Shown here in pieces: positions 1 to 12,047 of a stretch of DNA of 64,000 nt. Under the pieces are notes generated by a model, which did not search any database, was not told where the DNA came from, and saw only the letters and a list, made by a program, of their open reading frames with translations. Origin of the DNA: Eremomyces bilateralis CBS 781.70. Taxonomy: Eukaryota > Ascomycota > Dothideomycetes > Eremomycetales > Eremomycetaceae. Position numbers and translations under genes: made by a program. Location: positions 370,571 to 434,570 of the forward strand of contig NW_022985068.1 in assembly GCF_010015585.1 (NCBI RefSeq), in the 5' to 3' direction. Positions within the stretch are counted from its first letter, which is position 1; every line of letters begins with the position of its first letter.

Positions 1-928
1 ATCGGCATATACTGATGATACCGTCAAGATCGGCTGCATCTTTGGAACCGGCTGCAACGCCGCATATGTGGAAGACTGCGGCTCAATACCGAAACTCGAG
101 CACATGAACCTCGACCCGAAGCTACCGATGGCTATCAACTGCGAGTGGGGTGCTTTCGACAACGAACACATCATCCTACCGCGTACTCCGTACGACATCA
201 TCGTCGACAAGGAATCTCCACGGCCAGGCCAGCAGAGTTTTGAAAAAATGGTCGCAGGGCTGTATCTCGGAGAGCTGTTCCGTCTGGTCCTGCTTGACTT
301 GCATACGAACCCAGAAGTCCAGATATTCAAAGGCCAAAACGTAGACGAGTTGCAAAAGATGTACTCTTTGGACGCGTCGTTCCTTTCAGCCATTGAAGTG
401 TGCGTATTTCTCAGCCCTCGATTCTGACCTTTCCCTAATCCCTTCCCAGGGACCCTTATGAGAATCTTCAAGAAACCGCGGATCTCTTCTCCTCAAAACT
501 AGGCATCCACGTCAACAAGCCCGAACTAGAGCTCTGCCGCCGGCTCGCCGAACTGATCGGCACTCGGGCCGCCCGACTCACCTCCTGCGGCGTCGCAGCC
601 ATCTGCAAGAAAAAGGGATATACGAGCTGCAAAGCTGGTGCGGATGGCTCAGTCTTCAACAGGTACCCGCACTTCAAAGCTCGAGGAGCGCAAGCTCTAC
701 GGGAGATTTTCGACTGGCCCAGCGACCTGAAGGATCCGATTGAGGTGATTCCTTCAGAGGATGGGTCCGGCGTAGGGGCCGCACTTATCGCGGCGTTGAC
801 GCTGAGGAGGTTGAAAGAAGGCAACCACGCTGGAATTCGGTATGTTCATTTTGTGCTGGTAAAGGTTTGTGCCATCCTAACGCAATCGCAGAGATCCACA
901 GGCAATTCTTGCTTCGGCGAAGTCCTAG
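1..928 (+). CDS. Hexokinase, C-terminal part (5' end outside window)
   Basis: This gene phosphorylates glucose and other hexoses with ATP in the cytosol, the first step of glycolysis. Only about 274 C-terminal residues are present; full-length fungal hexokinases have about 490. The reading frame is open from base 2. Exons are <1-399, 450-839 and 892-928, with GT-AG introns of 50 and 52 nt, and the last exon encodes only 12 residues. Visible family signatures are FGTGCNAAY near the start, the segment NCEWGAFDNEH, the PRPGQQSFEKM block, LIGTRAARL, and the C-terminal adenosine-binding motif EDGSGVGAALIAAL. The PRPGQQ block and GTRAARL match hexokinase (HXK1/2) better than the GLK1 glucokinase branch, from remembered family sequences. 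The gene is transcribed in the same direction as GCN1 downstream. Regulatory functions known for some hexokinases cannot be judged here because the N-terminus is missing. Confidence 0.9.
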
Positions 929-1367
929 GACGGACCAGCGGCCGTATAGTCCCGCTCTAGTATGGTCGATGAAGGAAATGATGAGGCTAATCCCGTCTTG
1001 AACCAAATGACAGATATGGTTAAGTGAATAGATGAATGAAAACAAAACTTGGAAGATAGATAGGTACCTGTGTAGCAACCTACCTCTAATGAACCTTTTC
1101 GCTCTTGGGCCGAGAAGTTTTGTCTTTGCCAAAGTTCACAACTAAAAGCCTATAACTAAAATATACTATAGTTAAATCAATAGAGCACTAAACCAAAGGT
1201 AATGTTCAAGCATCTAACTAGGTATCTGTGATGTAAGTTAGATTATTACTCACTAGAACTTTGCCACTCCGTCAGTCTTTGTGTTAAACAAACTTCATGA
1301 GTATGAATCATTGACGCTAACCCCAAAGAGGACTAGCGTACCATCCCCAACTTTTGATTTGCAGACA
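929..1367. other. Intergenic spacer, hexokinase to GCN1
   Basis: No protein gene is seen. The stretch is AT-rich after about 1140 and should hold the hexokinase 3' UTR and the GCN1 promoter. A pyrimidine-rich run ending in TTTGATTTGCAG at 1353-1364 looks like a splice acceptor, so GCN1 may have an intron in its 5' UTR. Confidence 0.5.
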
Positions 1368-1469
1368 ATGAACGTCAACCATCGACTCCAAGCTCTGCAC
1401 ATTTTGCGAGAATATCACTGTCCACCTCTGTCGAAACAGGACAATTAGACCATGCCATACACCTCTTGA
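1368..1469 (+). promoter_or_regulatory. Two upstream ORFs in the GCN1 leader
   Basis: The first small ORF has 26 codons (1368-1448). The second has five codons (1452-1469) and ends two bases before the GCN1 start codon at 1472. If the transcript begins upstream of 1368, ribosomes would meet both before GCN1. GCN1 itself acts in the pathway that changes start-codon selection under amino-acid starvation, so feedback through these ORFs is an inference worth testing. Nothing in the sequence proves they are translated. Confidence 0.45.
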
Positions 1470-1471
1470 GT

Positions 1472-4400
1472 ATGGCGAACGAAGATTCTGGGGAATCGTC
1501 CCCTACGATACAGGTGGAGAACGTCCAGAAACACCTGTTCTCTAGTTCCACAAAGCTGCGCACCGCAGAGCTTCATACACTGAAGCGATATGTAAACGAT
1601 GAGCGTAAGCATAACAACAATCCTTTGGACAATGCCATGATTTAACAGGAACAGATCTTAGCTCATCGGAAATAAAAAGCATCGCCACCCTTCTTTTCAA
1701 GTTACACCCCAGATACATCGATCAGGAATCACGAACTGCGGCCCGACAATGTCTGGCTGCGTTGATATCTTCCGAGCACGGGCAAGATGCGGTTGCCGTC
1801 ATCATCGATTCGATTACCTCCGAAGCATCCAAACGAACCATAGCACCGGGCAATGCTTTTGTACTTCTCTCCTGGTGCTCCGCTCTCCATAAAGAGACCA
1901 AGGACAACACAGCCTTCTGGGACAAATGGGGGGGTAAGCTCGTCGATGCCGAAGCGAATGCCCTTGATCTCGTACTCGGAACGGGACACCGCGAGAGTGT
2001 GAAAAAACATTGCAGAGGGAAGATAAGGAGTGCTTTTCGAGCATTGGTGGAAACCGGTCCTGCTGGAAACAGTATAGTGACTGGGCTGATCAAGAAGCTC
2101 ACAACCAAAGGATCTGCACCAGCAGCCAAGAATGCTCTAGTACTAGGCCTCATTGCGAGTGCTTGCTCACGAACACCGTCTACGCATCCAGTAATCGAGC
2201 AGAGCAAACCGGATATCTACTCCTTTTATGTTCGTGAAATCCTTGCTTCGCGGACGGCTGTCCCCGAGCATGTCGCGGGTGGGCTTCACCACTTCTTCAG
2301 ATCCTTTTCTTCGCTGGATGAGCTTCGGACTCAAGTGGTAGGAAGCATAGAAAAAGGGTTGCTCCGAGCCCCAGAAGTGCTCTTAAACAATGTCCTCAAT
2401 CAGCTGTTCGCCTCGGTCTCTCCTGAAGTCGACCTCTCGACTGTCCTCAAGGGGCTAGTCAAGCCTCTTATGTCGAATCTCAAGTCGACAAATCTAGTCG
2501 TCAAGAAGGGTGTTCTAGAAGCTTTCCATGCTCTCGCAGCGAAGTCGCACGATCAGACGGCTCTCTCTACTGTCGTGGATGAGTTGCTGAAACCTTTGAA
2601 ACAAGGAAAGGTCACAGCCGCAGACCAGAAAGCCGCCCATTGCCAGATGCTAGCGGCGTTGCAATGCAAAGATAGCCTAGCGCTGCGGGTGGCAACTGAC
2701 TTGACAGCGGTAGCGCAGAAAGAGTCAAACGATGTAGCTCTTCATGCCGAACTGCAAACAGCAGCTGCACATGCAGTGACCGCGTTTAAGGAAGGGCAGA
2801 GCTTTGATAAGGTCGTCAATGACGCGTTCACTAAGGGATGTAAAGAAAAGCGTCCGGCGTTCTCGAAGCGCTGGGCCCTGTGCTTTGGCAATATTGTCCT
2901 GGGCTCGTCAGAAGATACCCTTGGTTCACCAGGAATGGTAGCCTTCATCAAAGCCGCATTGAATGGGCTGGTAGATGCCTACAAGGACATAACCGCCAAT
3001 CCGATTCAAGCCACTCAAAACGGATCGATATCAACAGCCTACGTTACGGCTACATTGTCACTGTCCACACTCCGAACGATCAATGACAATGATGTCTCTT
3101 CGATCCTTCAAAAACTCGCGGTACAAAAACATTTGTACATGGTCGAACCAAAACCATCTTTCCTCCTAAACCCTCGCGTCTACACCAAACTGCTCGACGA
3201 AGAAGACATAGCCTGGTGTCTACGATGCCTCGAGGCTGCCGTGGATGGTATCGCAAGCACCAAAGACAACCAAGACGCGGCACGGCCGTGGTCACAAGGG
3301 ATCTTATATTTCTTATCAGAGAGACGATCTGCAGCGCTGTCAACGCGGTCAAGCGAAACGATTGCGAGCGCATTCAATGCTCACCCTGGGTTCGTCGGAC
3401 AGGCAGTGATTGATGGGATATGGACGTGGTTGGAGCAGTTGAGTAAGGGAGACAAAGACTCCGTTGCATTGATGTCAAAAGGAGGTGACCATGCACCCCA
3501 TGCTGCCCTTCACGCTATTTTCCCCCAGAAGACAGCTCAACTATCCGGACTTAAGGATGTTTTGTCCGAAAACCTAGTTCGAGCTCTTGTTATAAGCCAA
3601 CCCAATCTCATCCCGCGAGCATCGTGGATCAACCTTTGCCTACGGACGGGTATCGATCCTGGAAACCTAGTCAGCGCAAACACCGATCGTTTCCTGGATG
3701 CAGTTCTAGATGGAAGCAAGTCTGACCAAGACTCACAATGGGCAACATCTGTCAGGAAGGCCGCGTCCAGAGCCGCCGCAGAACTGGTGTTCGTGGCACC
3801 GGATGCCCTACTAGGACGCTTGCTGGACCGGACACAATCCCTTCTCGACCCTGCACAACTTTCAGACATCGGGCCAACCGAAGTGGGCATCTTCAATACC
3901 CCTGAAGGGACCCCCTTCGTAGATGTTCTCAGCAAGCAAGGCTCGGCACCCACATCCCATAAGGGATCGAAAGACCGGGATGCTGAACAGTGGGAGCAAG
4001 AGCTACGCAAAGAATTGGCCGCGAAGAAGGGCCACGCCAAGAAGTTGACGGCTGACGAGCAAGCGAAGGTCAAAACCCAACTGGCGAAAGAAACCGTCAT
4101 TCGGCGGCATGTTGCAGAGGTTCGCGAGAGATTGTTGCGCGGAGCCGGCATTGTCGATGCGCTCGTGAATGGTCCTCCCACTGATGCGCAGCGATGGGTT
4201 GTTCCCGTCATCAGATGTCTTCTCGACCTAATTGCAGGAGATAAGGGCGGTTTACTAGGCACAGAGGCAACGTCGACGTTCCTTGATTTGTCTAAGCTAG
4301 TGACTCCAAGATTGGGATCTCTTCGTCTCTTCGTCGGAGTGGCAACTCTTCGAGCGCTTGACGTGCAGCAAGTGTCAGCAGATCTCCAACGAGAGCCACT

Positions 4401-7400
4401 GGGCGAGCTCGTTACTCGCGTTCTCTACCGGATGAGGTTCGTGGGCGAACAGAGAACATTCGACCTTGTATCTCTGGCTTACATCCACCCTCTCATTATG
4501 CTTATCCTCGAGAAAGGTGGTATTTCCGCTCCCGATGCTGACGCTGCGGACGAGCAAATTACGCTTGCTATCGAGTTTTGTTCCGGCCATGCTGATCCGA
4601 TCGCAAACGCGGCGTTGCCCAGGGATCGAATGTTGTCGGCGCTAGTCTCTACGATGCAGCGGTTCACACAACACTACAAGATCACGAAAGACTGCTTCGC
4701 GGACTTTGTTCGAGCACTGTCACTGGACATTTCGAAGCAGGAACTAACGATCCTATTGAAGGCATCCCTTGTGCCTCAGACCGCTGTCCGCACAGCTGTG
4801 CTGCAGGCTATTGACGCTGAATTGGAGCTTGACTCCAACCAATTCTATCCAGAGATTTGGGTGGAATGCCATGATGACCTTGCAGAAAATCGCGAGATTG
4901 CGGAGACGATCAAGGAGGAGAATAGCATCCAGGTGCCCGAATCTGCGGCAGCCTCGATCATTGAACATCTGTCATCGCCTGATTCCCAGCGTCGGCGAGC
5001 TGCTGCACGTTCCATTGCAAGCGCCACGAAAAAGCATCCGAACACATTCAATAGTCTGCTAGACCAGTTGATTGACATCTACAATGCCAACGAGAAGCTA
5101 CGAGAACCGGAACGCGACAAGTTTGGCATGACCAAGAGCAAGGAGGCCAAAGACCTATGGGAATGGCGAAGCGGCGCTGCCCTCACTCTCCGTGAATTAG
5201 CTCCCGTATTCGCGGAGGTACGATTGGTGGACTTGGTACAGTTCTTGGTCCTAAAAGGCCCACTCGCCGACCGAAACGGAACGGTCCGTTCGCAAATGAT
5301 CGAAGCTGCCGCGGCCATCATCAACGCGAAAGGGAAGAACAAGCTGGCCGAACTGACCAAGCTATTTGAAGCGAAACTCGACAAGTCAGACAACGGTTCG
5401 GTGAAGGAAGATCGGGTCAACGAGGCCGTTGTCATTCTCTATGGTACTCTTGCGAGGCACATACCAAGCGGTGATGCACGAATTCCTAAAGTCGTGGCTC
5501 GCCTACTGGGAACATTGGGAACCCCCTCCGAGAGTGTCCAATACGCTGTAGCAGAATGTCTGCCGCCCCTAGTCCAAGCATCCAAAGATTCCGCGTCCGA
5601 CTACTTCAAAAAAACCATGGATGAGCTATTAAATTCCAAGAAGTATGCCGCCCGTCGTGGCGCCGCGTATGGACTGGCTGGTATTGTTCAAGGATACGGC
5701 GTCAAGGCTTTCAGGGAACAACGGATTATGAGCACGTTCCAGGCTGCTTCGGAGAACAAGAAAGATGCAGGCCAACGGCAGGGTCCATTCCTTGCCTACG
5801 AGCTATTCTCCCTTATCCTAGGGCGCGTCTTCGAGCCGTATGTTCTTCACATCGTCCCGCAGCTGCTCGCAGGCTTCGGTGATGCGAATGCCGATGTGCG
5901 AGAAGCTTGTCTAGACGCTTCGAAGACTTGCTTCTCTACTCTATCCCCTTATGGTGTGAAGAAGATCCTTCCGGAACTTCTAGATGGCCTTGATGAATCG
6001 CAATGGCGGAGCAAGAAGGGTGCTTGTGAACTGCTTGGCGCCATGGCTTACCTTGATCCAAACCAATTGGCAATGAGCTTGCCGGAAATCATTCCTCCAT
6101 TGACAAATGTACTGAATGACAGCCACAAAGAGGTCCGAGCTGGTGCGAAACAGGCTCTTCAACGCTTTGGCGAGGTGATCAACAACCCTGAGATCAGGGG
6201 AGTGGTGGACATTCTCCTGAAGGCATTGAGCGATCCCACGAAACACACTGAGACGGCTCTGGACTCATTACTCAAGATCTCGTTTGTGCACTATCTTGAT
6301 GCACCGTCTCTGGCCCTGGTTGTCAGGATTCTTGAGCGTGGATTGGCGGATCGGTCCGGCACGAAACGAAAGGCCGCCCAGATCATCGCGACATTGGCAC
6401 ATCTTACGGAGAGAAAAGATCTAATTACGCATCTCCCCGTCCTCGTCGCTGGCCTCCGTGTCGCGGCTGTTGATCCTGTACCGACCACCCGGGCCACTGC
6501 TTCCAAGGCACTTGGATCGCTAGTGGAGAAGCTAGGCGAAGATGCCCTTCCGGATTTGATCCCAAGTCTCATGGCAACCCTTCGTTCAGACACCGGTGCC
6601 GGCGACCGTCTGGGATCAGCACAAGCGCTCAGCGAAGTCCTTGCCGGACTGGGTACATCCAGATTGGAGGAAACCTTGCCTACCATCCTTCAAAACGTCG
6701 CCAGCTCGAAGCCATCGGTGCGCGAAGGTTTCATGTCGCTGTTCATCTTCTTGCCTGCGTGTTTCGGAAACAGCTTCTCCAACTACCTTGGCCGCATCAT
6801 CCCGGCGATCTTGTCGGGTCTTGCCGACGATCTGGAGTCGATCCGTGAGACTGCGCTGCGAGCCGGTCGCCTGCTGGTGAAGAATTTCTCGTCCAGAGCA
6901 ATCGATCTGCTGCTTCCTGAGCTTGAACGTGGTCTTGCAGACGACAGCCACCGGATCCGACTCAGCTCTGTCGAGCTGGTTGGTGATCTGCTGTTCAATC
7001 TCACGGGCATCAACAAAAACACCGAGGAAGAAGACATTGAAGAACAAGCTGTCGACGCCGGCGCCTCTTTGTTGGAGGTTCTTGGAGAAGATAGACGCAA
7101 TAGAGTTCTATCAGCGCTCTACATCTGCCGTTGCGATACCTCCGGCCTCGTGCGCGCTGCTGCTATCAATGTTTGGAAAGCCCTGGTGGCATCGCCTCGA
7201 ACTCTTCGCGACCTTGTTCCCACGCTTACGCAATTCCTCATTCGCCGCCTTGCCAGCTCCAACCCGGAGCAAAAGGTCATTGCTGGTAATGCTCTTGGGG
7301 AATTGATGCGGAAGGCTGGTGATGGGGTTCTGACCACATTACTGCCCACTCTCGAAGAAGGGCTACGAAGCTCGACAGATACGGATACGAAACAGGGTAT

Positions 7401-9612
7401 CTGTATTGCCCTGCGTGAGCTGGTGGGCTCAGCGGCTTCGGAGACTTTGGAAGACCATGAGAAGACCATCATTGCTGTGATCAGAACTGGTTTGGCCGAC
7501 TCCGATACCGATGTCCGGGAAGCAGCCGCCGAAGCTTTTGACTCGCTCCAGCGGATCCTCGGCAGGAGAGTTATCGAACACGTGCTTCCTCACCTGCTAT
7601 CATTGCTTCGCGATGAAGAGTCTGCAAGCAATGCTCTCCTTGCCCTCCTAACGCTCCTCACGGACAACAACCGCTCGAACATGATTCTTCCACATCTGTT
7701 GCCACCTTTGCTCGTGTCACCAATGACCACTTTCAACGCGAGAGCACTTGCGTCACTTGCCGAAGTTGCAGGCGGACCGATGGTCAGGAAGCTACCCACA
7801 ATCATCAATGCCTTTATGGACAACATCATTTCCTGCAAGGATGATGAGTTGCGAACCGAGTTGGAAGAATCCCTGGACACCGTCTTGTTGTCAGTGGATG
7901 AGTACGACGGCCTCAATACGCTCATGAGCGTTATGCTTGCTTTGGTTAAGCATGATGACCACCGAAAACGTCGCTGTGCGGACCAACGGTTGGCGGCCTT
8001 CTTCAGCAACACTGACAACGACTTCTCCCGATACTATCCTGACCTTATCCGCGCTCTTCTCATTTCATTTGATGACGGCGATCCGGAAGTTGTCCGCGCC
8101 GCATGGAGCGCTCTTAGCGAGTTGACTAAACAACTGTCCAAGGAAGAGATGGAGACGCTTGCCAATTCCACTCGACAAGTCTTGACCCAGGTCGGCGTCC
8201 CCGGCTCAAATCTCCCTGGATTCGGACTACCGAAGGGCATTAATGCCATTCTCCCCATCTTCCTCCAGGGCCTGATGAACGGCACTTCGGACCAGCGGAC
8301 ACAATCCGCACTGGCAATATCGGACATCATCGATCGCACAAGTGGCGACTCTTTGAAGTCGTTCGTCACACAAATTACGGGCCCGCTTATCCGAGTCGTG
8401 TCAGAGAGATCACCAGAAGTCAGATCTGCCGTGTTGTTCACGTTGAACAATCTTCTGCAGAAGATTCCGACATTCCTGAAACCATTCTTGCCTCAACTGC
8501 AGCGCACATTCGCGAAGTCACTTGCGGATACTTCAAGTGAGACCCTCAGAATGCGTGCTGCGAGGGCACTCGGAACTCTCATCACCATGACTCCTCGCAT
8601 TGACCCACTGATTTCCGAGCTTGTGACCGGCTCCAAGACCCCTGACATCGGCGTCAAGTCGGCGATGTTGAAGGCGCTGTACGAGGTCGTCAGCAAAGTG
8701 GGCAAGAACATGAATGAAGCATCAAGGGCGTCGCTTCTAGCCCTGATTGACTCCGATGCACCAGGCTCTGAACTTTCGATTATCATCAACCATGCACGGC
8801 TACTGGGGGTATTGGTCAAGGTGTTGGACCCGGATACCGCTAAGCACGTCGTGAAGACCAAGGCTCTGACGACGAATTTTACTAATTTCTCGGTACTGGC
8901 CATGAATGCGGTCTTGCTTGACTCGGCTGAAGCGATTACTGCTTCCATGGCAGAAGAGGCTCGGGCTGTCATCTGCCAAGGCATAAAAGACAGTGTAAGT
9001 GGAATTGATTCATATTACGATCTAGGAAGCTCTTGCTAATGACATGTTCAGAGAGCCGATATTGCAGAAAATTGTGTCATAGCAGCCGGCAAACTAATGC
9101 TCACCGAATCAAGCCCACGTTCCTTCGAGTTCCTTAAGCCCTTCTTCGAGTCCTTAGCGCAAGTCATCGAACCCGGCAATCCCCCCGATGTGCGCCGTCT
9201 GTCCCTCGTGGTTATCCGCACCTTTAGCCGGGAACACAATGACGAGGTCCGGCCGCATCTCGCGTTGTTAGCACCGCCAATATTCGCAAGCGTCCGCGAC
9301 ATGGTCATCCCCGTCAAACTATCTGCCGAAGCAGCCCTGCTTTCGATCTTCTCGGTTGTCGAGGAGGAGGGCGCAGTGTTCGAGAAGTGGATCGCAGGAC
9401 CAGGGGCGAACTTGCCGCCAAATGTGAAGAGGAGTATGGGGGATTATTTCAAGCGAGTCGCGATTCGTTTGGGAGCGCAGGCGAGAGAGAGGAAGGAGGC
9501 GGAGGGTGGTCAGGGTGGACTAGGGTTGTCGAGTGATGAGAAGGAGGACGAGCTGGAGCTTTGGCGGGTCGGCAAGGTTGACCTGGGAGAGAACGTGATG
9601 TTCGACGGATAG
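1472..9612 (+). CDS. GCN1: GCN1, eIF2-alpha kinase activator
   Basis: GCN1 binds ribosomes and recruits and activates the kinase GCN2 when uncharged tRNA accumulates, leading to eIF2-alpha phosphorylation and general amino-acid control. Exons are 1472-1604, 1649-8994 and 9052-9612, giving 2679 residues; yeast Gcn1 has 2672. The start is the first in-frame ATG, and the first junction (GAG C / GA ACA) restores the long frame. Almost the whole protein is HEAT-type helical repeats. A central block at about residues 1290-1680 (for example KKYAARRGAAYGLAGI and SQWRSKKGACELLGAMAYL) resembles the N-terminal HEAT region of elongation factor 3, as known for GCN1. The following C-terminal half corresponds to the GCN2 RWD-binding part in yeast. 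A charged coiled stretch lies near residues 810-860. The second intron contains a stop, so failing to splice it would cut the last 187 residues. Confidence 0.97.
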
Positions 9613-10215
9613 AGTAGAACCAAAAGGTCGCAGGATTGCGAGCCATTGACAGAAGTTTGCATACGGAGCCACGCTTTATAAATATTAGAATGTCTCCCCT
9701 AATGTTTTCAGCTATTGTTTGAGACTCTAACCCTCTGTTTATGGGCTTCGACTTGGTCAAAGTTCCTAGGTCTGAGTGCAACCTACCTTGTCTCAACTCG
9801 GCGATATGACGGGAAACAAGACAGTAAAGGAGATCTTCAGAGGAAACTCTACAATCATTGTCTCAATTGTATCTATTCCCATTGCCATTGCCGCTGTGTT
9901 GCTTATTACAGTGCTGCTCTAAAGCATTATAGACCCTGACCGGGTGTGGCTAAGGGGCCTGGTGTGGCTGAGCGCCAAGATCTCATCGGTCATCACTCAT
10001 CACCACTTCCAACCTCCATTATCATTTCACCTTGCGCTTCCGAATACCCCATGTGAATCCATCGCCCACCGCCTATGCAAATTCACTCTTGATTCACGTG
10101 CACAAGATGCTGGAGCGGGTCCGTACCGCTGCCGCAATCCAGCCAATTTTCCTTTTCGATACGAACTAGCCATAGAATCCATCGCCCCGGTAGATCGATC
10201 GGCCGTACTCTCACT
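9613..10215. other. Intergenic spacer, GCN1 to HFI1
   Basis: No gene is seen. It should contain the GCN1 terminator region and the HFI1 promoter; pyrimidine-rich tracts occur at about 9990-10060. Small open frames here have no recognisable similarity. Confidence 0.5.
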
Positions 10216-11636
10216 ATGGCGACCATTGTCCCCTCCGCGACGACGACGGTGACTCCGGCGCTCAAACCATCACAATCGATGCCGACGACGGCGCAGAAGT
10301 CGAACGGGACAAGTGCTCCGACTGCCCCGCGCATGGACCTGGAGCCCATCTACACGGCCCTCAAAAACACCATACCGGAACACTGGACGGAATATAAAGT
10401 CGCTGTCAGCGAGTTCATTCTGGGTACGTTGCGCACAAATGCGCTTCCCTTCGCATACAGTATCTGACTCCAACAGGCCGTCTGGACCAAGATGAATTCA
10501 CTAGGCGAATAGACCCATATATCAGCATTGACCCCACCCGGCTACACCATCACAATCAATTGATATGCGCCATTACATACAACTGCGGGCGCGATCCCCC
10601 AGAGCCTGGGGTTGCCGCTTGGGTGTCTGCCAATGACAAGCCGCTCACCGCGCCAAAGCCGACGTCGGGTGATGCAGCGGAGCACCGATTGAAGACGGAG
10701 GTGATGCAGCTTCCCGCTCGAGATCGGTTTAGGCTTAAGACAATACAAGATGTACGCAGATACAAACCTTTCAAGTTCGAGATAGAGTTGCTAATATGCT
10801 CACGGCAGGATCCGTACGATGAATTAGGGAAGACGTTCAATGACTACCATGCCGCTCGCCAGATCAAGATACCAGATATTGTTCCCACCTCCGCAGGTGG
10901 GTTCAACAAGACAAGTAAGGACTGCTCCCTCCTTGTATGGTGGAAAATAGACTAACCATGCATTCTTCTAGACTGGGAACTCGAAATCCGCAAACACTAC
11001 ACCCAACCCCTCTATTCCGAAACCAACGAATTCCCCGACGTCGACTCCATCCAAGGCCGTATGGTCCCGATCTGCTACGAAGAAGGCCTCGGCGGCGGCT
11101 GCGCGAACGGGTGCTCCGAATTCCTCAATATTGCCTCCGAAGCCTTCATCAAAGAAGCCCTAACCGTCTTTCTCGGCCGCGTCCGCTCCAATGGCCAGAA
11201 CTTCATCAAAACCCGCACGTTCAAGCGGCGCCTCGAACGCGAGGAGTTCCTTGCGCAAAACACAAACACGGTGGTCCAGCGTAACGCCGAGTGGCTGCTG
11301 CCATGCGAGGTCGACGCGATGCAGGAGTGGCGACCGCTCACGTTGGCGGATCTGCGGGTCGCGGTACAGCTCGGGGAGAGCTTCTTCGGGCAGGCGCCGT
11401 TGATCGCGCAGCGGATGATGGAGCGGTGGCCGGAGGCAGACGATGAGGATCCGCGGTGGAAGAAGGAGGTGCCAAAGACGAATGGGGTGCATCCCGCGGC
11501 GGCAGAATCGGGTGTCAATGGGCATCGGGAGGAGGAGGGAGTAGGGGATCAGGATTTTGGGTGGGTAGGGGCGACCGGAAGTGATCGTGATACGTTCCTT
11601 TCGGTACTTGATGATTGCCTTGCCGTGGGTCAGTAA
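10216..11636 (+). CDS. HFI1: SAGA coactivator subunit HFI1/ADA1
   Basis: This is a structural subunit of the nuclear SAGA histone acetyltransferase and coactivator complex, where yeast Hfi1/Ada1 pairs with Taf12 through a histone fold. Exons are 10216-10423, 10477-10751, 10809-10914 and 10972-11636, giving 417 residues. After a low-complexity Ala/Thr/Pro start, the SAGA-Tad1 type region begins at about residue 40 (MDLEPIYTALKN) and continues through GRLDQDEFTRRID, LHNQLICAI-like residues and a conserved late block around NAEWLLPCEVDAMQEWRPLTL. That last block fits the histone-fold end of the family. The C-terminal 80 residues are acidic and variable. All three introns are short (53-57 nt) with clear GT-AG ends and junctions that keep the frame. 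Identification rests on remembered family features and is strong for the overall family, weaker for exact domain borders. Confidence 0.85.
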
Positions 11637-12047
11637 GGCTAGGACCAATATCAAGGGACGTGAGCGGAGTAACGGTGTTGCATAACGGATGTTTACAGAT
11701 AGGACTTCCTATCGTGGTCGTCCGTGGAGGATTCCTCGATCCTTGCCCATGCCCGTCGATACTGATGTACGGCTTTATCAGTCATTGTCGGCGTTTTTGT
11801 GTGCTTTTTGCATCTTTCCGGCGCCAAGGGAATGGTTCAGATGGGAATAACGAAGCCGGAGTTTTTGGATATGGGTGCTCACGATACCCTGGGCATGGGC
11901 GATCTCATGTTGAACATGGCGGTTACATTGTCGGAGGGACGAAGGTGTTGTGTGACGATTACTATTCCATGTCATAATATGTCCCGCCCGAGGCGGATGG
12001 AACTACCGCCTGGCCTTCTGCTATCAAATTACGTGCCACCAGCAACA
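11637..12047. other. 3' spacer between convergent HFI1 and PRP1
   Basis: Both flanking genes end here, so this stretch should carry two 3' UTRs and polyadenylation sites. No gene or repeat is seen. Confidence 0.5.
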
